Positions 33,248-45,363 of a stretch of 64,000 nucleotides of DNA are shown piece after piece; position 1 is the first letter of the stretch, and each line of letters starts with the position of its first letter. The position numbers were made by a program, and so were the translations under genes. The stretch spans positions 76,549,495 to 76,613,494 of the forward strand of contig JALGPY010000005.1 in NCBI GenBank assembly GCA_023055425.1, given 5' to 3'. The stretch comes from Linanthus parryae. Its lineage: Eukaryota > Streptophyta > Magnoliopsida > Ericales > Polemoniaceae. The notes beneath the pieces are model-generated. The model was not told the origin of the DNA. It ran no database searches and was given only the letters and a program-made list of their open reading frames with translations.

Positions 33248-34278
33248 TTAGTGGGAGCTCTGTTGTTTTTCTGGTATTTTATGTGGATGACATATTGCTC
33301 ATTGGAAACAACATTTATACTCTGCAATCTGTTAAAGTTGGCTAGGGAAGTGTTTCTCAATGAAAGACCTAGGGGATGCAGCTTATATACTAGGCATCAA
33401 GATCTATAGGGATAGATCGAGGAAGCTGATGGGCCTTGTCAAAGTACATATATAGACAAGGTGTTGAATCGGTTCAACATGTAAGAATCGAAGAAATGAT
33501 TCTTTCCCATGTCGCATGGAGTCACCCTCTCAAAGGCTGATTGTCCTTCCAATCAGATTGAGAAGGACCGCATGAGTAGGATCCCCTACGCGTCAGCTAT
33601 TGGATTTATCATGTACGCAATGTTATGTATAATACCAGATGTGTCATACGCGTTGAGAATGGCCAGAAGATATCAGTCCAATCCGGGTGAGAGTCACTGG
33701 AGTGCCGTCAAGAATATCCTTAAGTACTTGAGAAGAACTAAGGATGCATTCTTCATATATGGAGGGGAAGAAGAGCTAACTTTAAAGGGTTACACTCATG
33801 CAAGCTTCCAAACCGACAGATGTGATTTCATATCGCAGTCGGGATTTGTGTTTTTCCTGAATGGAGGATCTGTGAGCTGGAAGAGTTCCATGAAAGAGAC
33901 GGTTGTTGATTCCACAACTGCGGCCAAGTACAGTGTTGCGTCTAGCGCAGCAAAGGAAGATGTTTGGATTAAGAAGTTCATCATTGCGTTAGGTGTGGCT
34001 CCTAGTATTGTGGATCCTGTAGATTTGTATTGTGACAACACTGGGGCGATAGCACAATCCAAGGAAACTAGGTCACACCAAAAATCCAAGCACGTACTCA
34101 GAAAGTTCCATCTTATTTGAGAGATTATCGATCGAGGAGATGTGAAGATATGCAAGATTCCTACAAATGAGAATATGTCAGATCCACTTACTAAGTCGCT
34201 TTCAGCGCAAGCATGAAGGACACACTAGATCTATAGGCATACGAGATGCACCAAATTGGCTCTAGTCAAGTGGGATAC
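33248..34278 (+). pseudogene. Old Angela-like RT/RNase H, back part
   Basis: It resumes the frame of the element broken at 24790 (YVDDILLIGNN near 33280), then RT thumb and RNase H (KGYTHASFQTD with the catalytic Asp of YTDAS changed to His; LYCDNTGAIAQSKE; SHQKSKHVLRKFHLI). Open over 33509-34120, then a stop at 34118 and a degenerate tail (NMSDPLTKS). The purine tract AAGTGGGATAC (34268-34278) leads into the 3' LTR. Confidence 0.9.
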
Positions 34279-35629
34279 TGTTAGGAATAGATGCCCTAGA
34301 GGCAATATTTTTAGTATGATAATTTTTTTTTGCAAGAATATTCATTCTATTATTTATGGCGATATTTAGTATAATGAAGTGTTAGATTACAATTGTTGTT
34401 TATCTTAACTATACCTAGTCACGTATATTGATTAATAGTATGATCAACCATAGACTAGTATGTGGGTAGATTGATATGGAGATATCAATTCTAACACATG
34501 TATATGCATTAGGCGTAATGGCATACTGGATTGACCCACCACGAGAAGGCACATAGGAGTTATGTTAAAGTCACAAGTGCTTCTTGTAGTGATAATGGTA
34601 TTGTGGTCCTTAGACTTGAAGTCACTAGATACTCTAGTTGTGAAATATTATGTTTTGATATCGTCAAACGCTACAACGTGACTGGGTAGCAATAAAGGCG
34701 GTAATCAGACATAATAGGAAGCATGATTAGATATGGTAGTGATGTAGAGAGGATTTGTCCCTCCCACATAACGGGAGAAAATATCCATGGATACTCGAGG
34801 GGTAGAGCTTATAGAATGTCTGGCAAGACTCAAATAAATCAATACAGGATATTGATGTTATCTACATGAATAAGCCTATTCACAGGATCGAGATACTAAG
34901 GATTATATATACGAGTGTGACATATTTTTCTCGTGTCCAATCCATATATAGAGACAATAGGATAATACAATGCGGTAACATTGGTCACAAGGTTTGTCGG
35001 ATCACTGACTATTTCTATTGGTTGGGTGGCATAGATGTGTTGCTAGACACCGCTCTATTTTAGTAATTGTTACTACTAACTAAGTGGAAACCTATGGGCC
35101 ACACGCCCTATGGATTAAACTGGACTTTTAGAATAATTTGTAGGACTAATTTGCAAGGTAGACTAATCCATATATGGATAGAATTAGTATTGGGGAAAAT
35201 ATGTAGTTAATAAGGAGTTGTGTACTATATAAGGGCACTCCTAGATTATTTTCTCATAATTACATATTATTGAGTGAGAGAAAAAATCAAGGAGAGAGCA
35301 AGACAAGCTAGGGCTGAAACCCTAGTCTTCCGCCCCTACCCGTTCGCCACAAATAGGAGGCGGCCTCTTTTCGTCCCCGTTTTGCGTGATCTTCTTCTTC
35401 TTCCTGTTTCTAGTATAAAGACGAGGGAAGGACACTGGTGCAATCCTAGATGTGGATACTCATAGAGACGTGGATACAGATCTACGTAAAGTGATGAATT
35501 CAGACAAACAAGGTACACATCAATTTCTCATTTACTACGTTATGATGGCTAGTCATGCGATTCATGGAGGGCTTTGAACGGAATCTTTATTTTGTATTTC
35601 CGCTGCGTAATCCGTACCAAAACCCTACA
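34279..35629 (+). repeat. 3' LTR of the old Angela-like element
   Basis: 1351 bp, TGTTAGGAAT...CCCTACA. Alignable with 18881-20275 but with numerous changes. Confidence 0.9.
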
Positions 35630-35634
35630 TTAAT

Positions 35635-38600
35635 ATGACATGTCCCTTTATAAGAAAAAAACCTCGGATCATGAGGAATACTTTTCCATTCCATCTTAAG
35701 GGACAGGTGAGACATATTTGGGTTCCTAAAGGGGTCATCCACCTAACATGGTTGATCCTGAATATGAATTCAAATTTCACACGTGGTCTAACAACTGGGT
35801 TAGGCAGTGAATGGTTTTTGTAGGTTTTCACCAAAATCGAAGAAAAATAAGTGGATTATGGATAGTGGTTGCTCCAGGAACATGAGTGGAAAAAGTTCTT
35901 TATTCACTGAGCTGAAAGTACAATCAGGATGGACTATCACTCTTGGTTACAAAGGAAAATGTTATATCATTGGAACTGGTAAAGTTGGTAATGGTTTTGA
36001 AAATTCTAATTTAGATGCTTATCTTGTAGATGGTCTAAAGTTTAATCTGCTCAGGGTATCTGAACTGTGTGATAAAGTTAATAAATTTATCTTTTGACAA
36101 GGAGAAATGTGTGGTGCAAGATGAAAAATCTGGCAATTGCATTATCATTGCTCCAAGGTCAAACAATTTTTAATCTTTGAATACTAACAAAGTTGAAGGT
36201 GAAAGTCTGAAATGTCTCAAGGCTTTGAAAGAGGATTCAAAACTTTGGCAAAAAAATCTTGGACCAACTTGCATACACTAAACAAACTAGTCTCTTAGGA
36301 CCTAGTAGGAGGACTTCCATCCATCAAGTTTAAGGATGAAGAGGTATGCAAAGCTTGTGCTCAAGGAAAGCAGAAAAATGAGTTCATTCAAGCCTAAGAA
36401 CTTTTTAAGTACAACTAGACTTATTGAACTGCTTCATATTGATCTATATGTCCCTATGAGAGTTTCAACTCCAAAGGGTAAGAAGAATATGTTGTTTATT
36501 GTAGATGATTTCTCTAGATTTACTTGGGTTTTGTTTTTAAGAGATAAGTCTGAGGCACTGTCTGAATTTTCAAAAACTGGGTAACGAGTTGCAAACTTTG
36601 AAAAACCTTCCTATTTCATCAATAAGGAGTGATCATGGCAGAGAATTTTATCAACTAGAGATTGATTTATTATTTGCTAAGTATGGTATTTCTCACAACT
36701 TTTTTTCTCCTATAACTCCTCAACAAAATGGCGTAGTTTAAAGGAAAAACAAGGCTCTTGAGGATATGTCTAGGAAAATGCTTTTAGAAAATAAATTGTC
36801 AAAGTCTTTTTGGGCAGAGGTTGTTAATACTGCAAATTACATTTTAAACAAATGCCAGATTAGGCATATTTTGAAGAATACTCCTTATGAAATTTTCAAA
36901 GGCAGAAAGTCAAATATCTCTTATTTCAAATATTCTGGTGTACTTATTTTATTCATAAAAATGGTAAGGATAATCTTGGAAAGTTTGATTCAATGAAAAT
37001 ATCTTCATTGGTTATTCTTTGAATAGCGAAGTCTATAGAGTTTACAATAAGAGAACCAAGCTTGTTGAGGAAAGTATACATGTTATATTTGACGAAATAA
37101 TGATGGTTCTTCGAGTGAAGGTTATGCAGACTTAAATTTAAAAAAGCATGAGTCAGAGGATGAAGCAGATCCAGAGAATAGTTCTAAGACTAACATGCAT
37201 GAAAACCGAAGATATTTTCAAAGCCCTGAAAGTGGATCTCAAAGCCTTGAAACATAACCTCAAGGAACATAGAGTGGTCAAGCCACTACATCAAGCTCTC
37301 AAGGCCTTGAGAAGATTCATGGAGAACAAGAAACCTGGACACAGAGAAAGAAGTTCAAATATATGTCATCTCATCCAACATAAAACTTCATTTCTAATTC
37401 ATCCACTAGTACACAAACAAGATCTCAATTAAAGAAATTGTGTGATTTTAATGCTTTTGTGTCTCTTGTAGACCTAAGAATTTGAATGAAGCACTACAAG
37501 AAGCAGACGGGATCATTGTAATGCAAAGTGAGTTGAATGAATTTGAAAGGAACCAAGTCTAGAATCTAGTTCCTCCTCCCAAAGACCAGTCTGTAATTGG
37601 AACAAGGTGGGTGTTTAGAAACAAGTTGGATGAAAATGATAAGGTTATAAGGAATAAGGCAAGACTAGTAGCTCAAGGCTACAACCAGGAAGAAGGTATA
37701 GATTATGAGGAGACTTTTGCTCCTGTGACCAGGTTGGAAGCAATATGAAAGTTACTTGCATTTGTATCAAACTTTTTCAAATGGATGTTACATGTACATT
37801 TCTAAATGTTTATCTGCAAGAAGAAGTATATGTTGCTCAGCCTCCTGGTATTGAAAATGATGGGTTTTTAAATCATGTTCATAAGCTTGACAAATTTCTT
37901 TATGGCCTCAAACAAGCTCCAAGAGCCTGGTATGAAAGATTGTCAAAATTCTTACTTGAAAATGATTTCAAAAGAGGATTAGTTGACAAAACTCTTTTCA
38001 TAAAGACACGTGATAAAGAAATTTTGGTACTACAAGTATATGTTGATGATATTATGTTTCGTGCTACTAATAACTCTATTTCCAAGAATTTCTCTAGTCT
38101 TATGAGCAGGGAATTTGAGATGAGCTTGATGGGATAGATAAATTTCTTTCTTGGAATTCATGTAACATGAAGAAGGGAATTTTCCTACATCATAATAAGT
38201 ACACGAAGGAATTGCTGAATAAGTATAATATGTCTCAATACAAGGTTGTCAGAACTTCCATGAGCTCTACAATATCCTTAAACAAGGATCAAAAGGGTAA
38301 GACTGTGAACCAGAAAGAGTTCAGAGGTATAATTGGTTCACTGCTCTATCTTACTGCAAGTAGACCAGACATTATGTTTAGTTTTTTTATATGTGCTAGA
38401 TTCGAAGCTGATCATAAAGAGTCACACTTAGTTGCTGTAGAAAGAAATTTTAGATATCTCAATGATACCAAAGACTTAGGATTTGGTATTCAAAAAAGTC
38501 TAACTTCTCTCTGCGTGGCTATTCAGATGCTGATTTTGCAGGATATAAAGTTGACAGAAAAAGTACTTCAGGAAGTTGCCAATTCCTTGGATCATCCATG

Positions 38601-38945
38601 ATAAGCTGGCATTCTAAAAAGCAAAATGCACTCGCTTTATCAACAGCAGAATCTTAATACATGGCAGTAGGATCTTGCTGCTCTCAAGTGTTGTGGATAG
38701 CTCAATAGATGAGACATCTAGGTTATGACTTCATAGGTATTCATACCAAATGTGACAACACTAGTGCTATCTCAATTAAAAAGAATCCAGTAAAACATTC
38801 AGGGACTAAGCACATTTATGTCATACATCACTTCATTAGAGATCATGTAGAGAAATGTGATGTATCTATATCATTTGTGCCAACAAACTCGCAGTTTGCA
38901 GATATCTTCACCAAACCACTGCCATATGATAGATTTTATACCTGA
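35635..38945 (+). pseudogene. Sirevirus-like pol (PR-INT-RT-RH), broken
   Basis: Resumes the element cut at 18880. Segments in order: HIWVPKG linker (35709); protease WIMDSGCSRNMSG (35848-35890); GAG-preintegrase; integrase HIDLYVPM...FIVDDFSRFTWVLF (36430-36530) and IRSDHGREF (36625); [22 protein letters not shown]...[16 protein letters not shown] (37600-37735) followed, after a frame change at about 37745, by FLNVYLQEEVYVAQPPG and VYVDDIMF (38035-38060); RNase H CDNTSAISIKKNPVKHSGTKHI...FADIFTKPL (38750-38930). At least six frameshifts or stops; catalytic motifs largely still legible. A purine tract GGGGGAG follows near 38986. Confidence 0.9.
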
Positions 38946-39425
38946 GAATAGATCTCGACATGTTGAATAAGGAATCACTGGTTTAGGGGGAGCATTAGGT
39001 AATTTATTTGTGTTTTAATTTTTTGGAAAGTTTTTCAAAGCCTTAAATTTTTTTTGCAGTATAACAATTTTGAAAGGTCTTGAAATCCTTTTTCAAAGTC
39101 TTGAATATAAACATGTATACTATATAGTTCAATGATTGGTTCACTAATGTTGGGTTTTATCTCTGTAGATAATTTTCTAACATTATTTTTAACCTTTTAA
39201 AACGGATCTTTTTCAAATCAGCATAATACTATTTCCATTCCAAGCGAGTGATAATTCTAAATAAAATTTATTTCCTTAAAAGATTAGGAAATATTTAGTT
39301 TCATTCTTTATCTCAAACTCTTAAGTATTTATCTTCTCTCTTTCTCTCTCTCTTCTATCTTTCCAGCGTCTCTCTTCTAAATCCTTAACTCCATGGACTC
39401 ATGAAGATCCTCTCAAAGAATCAAG
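38946..39425 (+). promoter_or_regulatory. Intergenic stretch before the extra ORF: pyrimidine tract with splice-acceptor look
   Basis: AT-rich sequence with more CAAAGCCTT words (39035-39110). From 39329 to 39366 there is an almost pure pyrimidine run ending TTTCCAG, 60 bp before the ATG at 39426. This has the form of a branch-site/polypyrimidine/AG acceptor and might allow a spliced subgenomic RNA for the downstream ORF; that is inference. Confidence 0.45.
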
Positions 39426-40926
39426 ATGGTTGGAAGCTCAAAGAAGAAGAAGAAGAAGAAGAAGAAGAAGAAGAAGAAGAAGAAGAAGAAGAAGAAGAAG
39501 AAGAAGAAGAAGAAGAAGAAGAAGAAGAAGAAGAAGAAGAAGAAGAAGAAGAAGAAGAAGAAGAAGAAGAAGAAGCTCAAGCTATTTAGTGGTAGCTCCA
39601 GTTCTAGAAGTGTCAGTGCTCCAAAGGTACCCTCTCCTCCTCCTAAGAAGAAAAGCAAGAAGGACAAGGATGATCAGATTACTACTTCCAGTAAGAAGAA
39701 GTCGGATCAAGCAGATACTTCTTGGAAAAAAGGTGTTCATATTGGGAGTCCAAAGAAGGTGAAGAAGGTAAAAGAGGCTCAGAATCAAGACATGGGAAAG
39801 AAGATCCAGAGTTCAGAAACAGAAAAGGGAAGGAGATTCAGATTTACACTAAGAAGAAAACATCGTCCGGTAATAGATCTGTTTCTTCTCATTGGTTCAT
39901 CAACCATGATTCTTGTGGAATTTTGTTAGATGGTTTTGCATCTGCTCCAATAGCTTACTATAGTATGATCAGTACTAGCATGCTGAATGATATGGATTTG
40001 GAGTGTATTAGGAGATCGAAACAGCGTTCAATTTGGAAAATCCTAAACCCCTCTGAGATTGCATACCCTAGGATTACCAGAATATTTTACTTGAATCTGA
40101 ATTAAGTGAATAGCTTGGGCTTAACTATATCATATAAGGTAGTTGGTATTGAGATGGAGTTAGATCATGCTGAATTTTCTAGAGTTTTGGGTTGTCCAAA
40201 GAGGTACAATACAGAAAACTATCCTAGAAAAATTGATGGTATAAAGATGGCTAAGGAAGAGTTATTTTTACCCAATGTAGCCAATACCTCTAAGCAGTTA
40301 ACTCATTTTGTGGTAATTGTTGACGCCAAAATCTTGTTTACCATATAGATGAGGTGTGTGGTACCAAAAGAAAACTCTAAGGAATGGCTATCTGATAGGG
40401 TATTGTATCTGATGTACTTGGTGATGCATGGATATGATATTGATCAGCCAAGCATTGTAATGGAACACATGCTATACTGTTGTACCAAGAACAGGAAACA
40501 TCCTCTACCTTATGCCAACCTCCTCCCACTTTTGTTTCACCATCTGGAAGTTCCTGTAGAGAAGGAAGAGACAATCACTATTTTTTTTTATGATAGATGA
40601 AAAGTATTTTCAAAGAATTGAAATTGTGAAAACCAGTGAGGGAGAATGGAAATTCTACTCTGAATTGTGTGCTGATGAGTTGAAAGCCAAGAAGTTCTCT
40701 AAACCTAAATCTTGACCACTCTATTAGTCCTACCTTCTACCACTCAGGACCAATCTCAAGTTCTTTAGAAGGTGGACTTTATTAAAAATGAGATAGATGA
40801 GCTTAAGCAAGGACAGTATCAGCTGATTACTGAGTTCAGGCAAATGAAGTACAAGATTGAGAGTGTTTTCAAAAGCATCAATATGGTACTTGTGGAAGAA
40901 GAGGATACTGACGCGAATTCATAACA
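39426..40926 (+). pseudogene. Sirevirus-like extra post-pol ORF, N-terminal part
   Basis: ATG at 39426 opens MVGSS, then 45 lysines in a row from a pure (AAG)45 tract, then a Ser/Lys-rich region (SAPKVPSPPPKKKSKKD). After a frameshift (between about 39760 and 39930) the frame 39930-40600 reads FASAPIAYYSMI...RITRIFYLNLN, GLTISYKVVGIEMELDHAEF, VLGCPKRYNTENYP, MHGYDIDQPSIVMEHMLYC, interrupted by stops at 40103, 40346 and 40598. This matches the pattern of the plant putative transposon protein domain (N-terminal FY.NL, middle VLGIP-like, RHM-like) often found after pol in such elements. A coiled-coil-like piece (VDFIKNEIDELKQGQYQLITEF) ends at 40912, where LTR DNA begins. Function unknown; not an envelope by any motif I see. 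Confidence 0.75.
39441..39575 (+). repeat. (AAG)45 microsatellite inside the extra ORF
   Basis: 135 bp of uninterrupted AAG, in frame with the ORF at 39426 and giving poly-lysine. The other two frames give poly-Glu or poly-Arg, and the minus strand poly-Phe, all artefacts of the repeat. Confidence 0.97.
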
Positions 40927-41930
40927 AGTTTGAATGCAAGCGCGCGGTCAAGTAGTAAGTGGAGTATTTTACGACTCCGAGTATCGAACCCAAAGGAATT
41001 ATACGATTATTAGCTAATTAAGAATTAATCTTAAGATACTTAAGTAACCGGTAAGAAGTGGTTTGATTTGAAGGTTTGTCACCCACAAACAAGTGAATTT
41101 AACTAAATAACAACTAAGTTAACTATTTTTTTTATGATTTTCAGTTTAAAAGAAGATAATTGTAGTGAATATGATTATGGAAGAGAACTAGATAATCTAG
41201 GGTCCCTAGAGTTGATAATGATTTCCGGAATACGCTTAAGACACTCTAGTAATGATTGATTACACCGGGTCACACTCATTACGCTCTTCTGTCGATCTCA
41301 CGTAAATATGCTTTACGGTTAACTTTGGGTCCTTTCGGTCCACCTACGCTTACCGTTCCGCTCTAGTTGGCTTGTTAGGTCCGTTCACCGGGTCCTATCT
41401 GTAATACCCTGTATAATTTAAAAGGGAAAAATAGTAATTTAAAGAGCTAAATAAAGAATTTCATTGTGAAAAAAATAAAGTTCATCAAATTATAGTATTT
41501 TATAGACAAGAAATTCGCATAAGATTTTAAAAAATATTAAGTTAGTAATCGTAGATAAATACGCGGAAGTTTTATTTATTCTTATTATTATTGTTGTTTA
41601 CGCGTGTACGACCACCGCAAAACTTGGTAGGTGAGACACACCCAATCACTCCAACACTTGGTGCATCACCAACACCATAACATTTTTTCCTACAATTCAT
41701 CTTCTACCTCAACTTTGCTTCTTCGGACGATTTTTACAACCGACGACAAACCATCACTATCACCGCCACCACATTTGTCAAAATCCCCAACTTTTGTCTC
41801 CTATATAAGGCAGCATCAATCATCACCTTCATCTTCACCATCATTTTCATCTTCTTCTTCTTCTATTTCCCTGGCCACCATCAACACCGCCGAGAGAACC
41901 ACCACCACCGAGAGACCCACCTCCATCACC

Positions 41931-42000
41931 CTCTTTCTCTAGCTCTCTTTCTCTCTTTCTCTCTCTCTATATCTCTCTCTCTCTCTCTCTTTCTCACACT
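41931..42000 (+). repeat. CT-rich microsatellite
   Basis: (CT)n with CTTT and CTATAT interruptions, downstream of the TATA box of the solo LTR. Confidence 0.85.
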
Positions 42001-42145
42001 CTGCTCTGCCCAAAAACAGAGCCACAGCAGCAGCAGTGGAAAAAGCCGCCACCACCGCCGCCTCTGTTCCCGGCGGCAAGAACCCGAGAGCAACCCACTG
42101 CCCGATTTCTCTATCTGTCTCTCTCTATCTCTCTTTCGTTACCCA

Positions 42146-45100
42146 TGAAACGACCCGGGAACTCGGTTCAGGGTTAAAGAGACAATCGACAACCAAAAAT
42201 AGAAATATAGTATTAAGATTACATTTCGCTTAATGTACATAACAAAATTTCGATAATAAGTACAATTTAAAACATAACATTTGTGATCTACTAGGTGATC
42301 TAAGTTAAGCTATACTTCTTCGTATCGTTCCAGCGTTCCCATCCCCCACTTTGATTGACGACCTGAGGTTTTAAAATGGCAAAAGCCGACGCAGTTTTGA
42401 AGAAAAATGATTAGTAAAAACTGAGTAAATACATACTACGACATGCAAAGAAACGAGTGGCACAGAAGCATGAGTTGAAACAAATCAGAAGATTTAAACA
42501 GTAAAACTATCATGTTGGAGAATTTGGAACAACTGGAAGTAACCGAGTAACAAAAACCTCTCAGTTTAATAAAACTGAGAAACCACGAGTAGTTGGTAAT
42601 ATATCCAGTGTAAACAAGTCCATTTAAGAGAATAACTTAGTTCATGAGTAGCCAAATCATTTCAAATCGTTTCAATTGATTAAGGCAATCTAGAGCCAAA
42701 AACGACATTAATAAAGTAGTCGATTTTTTATTTCGACTTCAATCAACAGTTTAATTTAGCTGAGGCGTGTCAAGAGCCACCAGCAGGATCGATGTAAACA
42801 GAGGGATCACGAAATAATCACTAAGGGTTCCTTCTAGGGTCTATCAAAACCCTATTTCACCCGAGCGTTAAGGGAGCCCATTCGTCAACCCCGCTCACAA
42901 CATTAGCTAAAAGGCCTTAAGTGTCGACACCCCTATACCGTAGTGACCCTTACAAGTATAAGTAGCACTCTATATCTCTATAAACCCCTTGGCCTCAATA
43001 TTTTGATACATTTTGGCTCATCGGGGGCGGATTTTTGAACATTAACGTTCTATCCAATAATAAGAAGCATTGCTTTAATGGTCTTAGCCATAAGAAAATG
43101 GAGGATCGCTTGACGCCTCCCATTAATAACAGTACTCTGTACATCGTCCTAAGTCTATTAGAGGTATTTTATTTCTTCTCTTTCACATAACCAGAATCGG
43201 AATATCAAAATTTCACAAGTAATTTCCGAGTGTTCTCAAAGGAGATGAATAAAATAGTTTAACAACTTTTGAGTGGAAAACATGCATTCTCATACTTTTT
43301 CATATAACAAGCATTCATTTGAAACATCACACACATGCGCACATTTGATATGAGAAAGTCGTACATATGTACTTACCACTGAGATGAAGCACAACCAAAC
43401 TCAAGAAACTAAGCCTAGCACTCCGACGACAACCGCTCTCTCCTACGAGGTCGATGTCTACAATCACACGTATAACGTACTCGTTACAACCAATCACACA
43501 AAGGTAATAAAAACGCAACCCTACATGCCACATAGTCCTATATGTCATAAATTAACATATAATGATGTTAAATTATCAAAATAAATCCAACTAAACACTT
43601 AGAATTTCAAAAATTCAAGTTTTCTAAAAACGGTGAAACTACAATTCTGGACAGAATTGTAGCTCTGACTTTGGAGGTATATGTACCATATCAAATCATC
43701 TCTTAAAATCTTTAAATTAATGTATGATGAAACTATATGTGTCTAATTTCAGAAACATCAAGAAAATCATGCATATATATTATAAAACTCGAGTTATAAA
43801 AATAACAAAAACTGCTATGCAGAGACAATTTTGGAAGAAAGTTTCAACTTTGAAGAACAATTACTACTACTTGGAGAATTGGAAAGATGCCCATCTTCTC
43901 CAGAATGAATACCCTATGGGTCTTATTTAATCACAAAAAAGATGAGATGCCGTAGGTTTCTGGAAATGGAGGTTTTAACAAAAATGACAAGAGTGGTCCA
44001 GAAATGGATTTTCAGAAAACATACAACTTAGAATGAACTTATCTCCCAAACCAAAAAGGATATGAAGTTTATATTTTTTTCTAAATGACCCTCTTTGAGT
44101 CTAGTTTCATAATATGTAAGATTTAAAAATTCCACAGAGACAAAATTTAGAGATAATATAAGTTTTTCACAAACTGGTCAGATTGTATGAACATGAAATT
44201 TTTCAAAATTCAACAAGAATGGTTCTAGTAGTACATGCAAGTTAAGAAGACTTTATTTTCACCCAAATAGCACCATTTTAATCATGAAAATAACATTTTT
44301 ACATGCTCTTGACACAAATTATCAAAAATCACTTGAAAAACAAATGCAAGAAGATGACATTCACAACATGCATGTTGGTTCTAGTGTGTGTTTCATGAAA
44401 TAGTCAAGATTTTGAAGTCAAAAACATGATCAAGCCAAGAATATGAAAAATCAAGTTTGGGGATGAAGAAATCTAAGATAAATTTTCATAAATCAAAGCT
44501 AAACATAGACATGCAAGAATGAATTGAAGGGTAGAAGAAAACTTTACCCCAAGATTCAAGAAGATGGGAGGAAAAGAGTGAAATTGGCCTTTCATCCTTG
44601 AGAATAATGGTGAAAGAGATCCCCTCCATGATACTATCCTTGAAATCAAGTTTTTGATGATTTGAAGAGTATAAAATGGATGTTTTATGGTGTTTTTGTG
44701 AGGTCAACACCCAAAAACGGGTTTGAAGTTTGGAGAGAGGGAAGAAAAAGCTTGCATGAGTGTTCTTGAGGAGAAATGATGTAAAGAAGTGAAGTGATGG
44801 AGATGGGGAAGGATGGACTTGATGGAGATGGTGTGTTGGTGGTTCATTGAGTGTAATGAGAATGGAGTGAATAATCCCACAATGGAATGTACACACATAG
44901 AAGTGGTAGGTAGTAATTGTTTAATTTGGGTTTGACTTGCATGGGAGAGGAAGATGAGCTTGAAAGGAATAAAAGTCTCCCAACAATTAGTTAGGGTAGA
45001 AATAGAAAATGCAAAAATTGAGGGGTGAAAATATAATTTCCAATTAATAGGTAACACTAGAAAAAATAACTTTCATAAATTGTAAAATCTCCAAATAATT

Positions 45101-45363
45101 TCAAATAAAACACTTCGTATAATTCACTTTTAAAAAACTACAAGTACCTCCCAAGTATAAAAAATAAGTTTCATATAACATTTTTCAAGTTTTAAAAACT
45201 AACCCCAAAATAAAAGTATATATCATCATAGATGTCAAATGACACACTTATACGTTAAAACTAACAAAAGGTCATTAATAAGTTTGAAATCAAATTTCTT
45301 GAAATTTTCAAATATTTTTCTTAAAATGACCGAATAACCCTAACTTAAATACGGAGTATCACA
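42146..45363 (-). mobile_element. Innermost solo LTR (3218 bp)
   Basis: On the minus strand it starts TGTGATACTCCG and ends GGGTCGTTTCA. Target duplication ACCCA is perfect (42141-42145 and 45364-45368), and the flanks rejoin as CGTTACCCATCCCTC. No coding or primer site. Open frames on the minus strand near 44486-45057 belong to this LTR and have short relatives in the other long LTRs (61224-61517); they are not convincing genes. Confidence 0.9.

Larger units (their letters stand above)
18881..35629 (+). mobile_element. Old Angela-like Copia element, split by a second one
   Basis: LTRs 18881-20275 and 34279-35629 begin TGTTAGGAATAGATGCCCTAGAGGCAAT, the hallmark start of the BARE/Angela lineage. 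Flanks TTAAG (18876-18880) and TTAAT (35630-35634) fit a 5-bp target duplication with one change. The interior is 20276-34278 minus the younger element at 24795-33242. LTR copies differ by many substitutions and indels and the coding part is riddled with stops, so this insertion is old. It interrupts the zinc-knuckle codons of the Sirevirus-like gag. Confidence 0.92.

Noticed and set aside
39401..39762. Long poly-Glu, poly-Arg and (minus strand) poly-Phe open frames
   Set aside because: They are the other reading frames of the (AAG)45 tract. Only the lysine frame continues from a plausible ATG into the rest of the extra ORF.
40106..40600. Two separate small genes after pol
   Set aside because: They share one frame with the preceding ORF piece and are separated only by single stop codons, so they are fragments of one decayed ORF.
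44486..45057. Overlapping minus-strand open frames of 117 and 136 codons
   Set aside because: They lie wholly inside a solo LTR with perfect target duplication, are rich in Ser/His/Phe from CT-rich leader DNA, and relatives in other LTRs keep no common frame.
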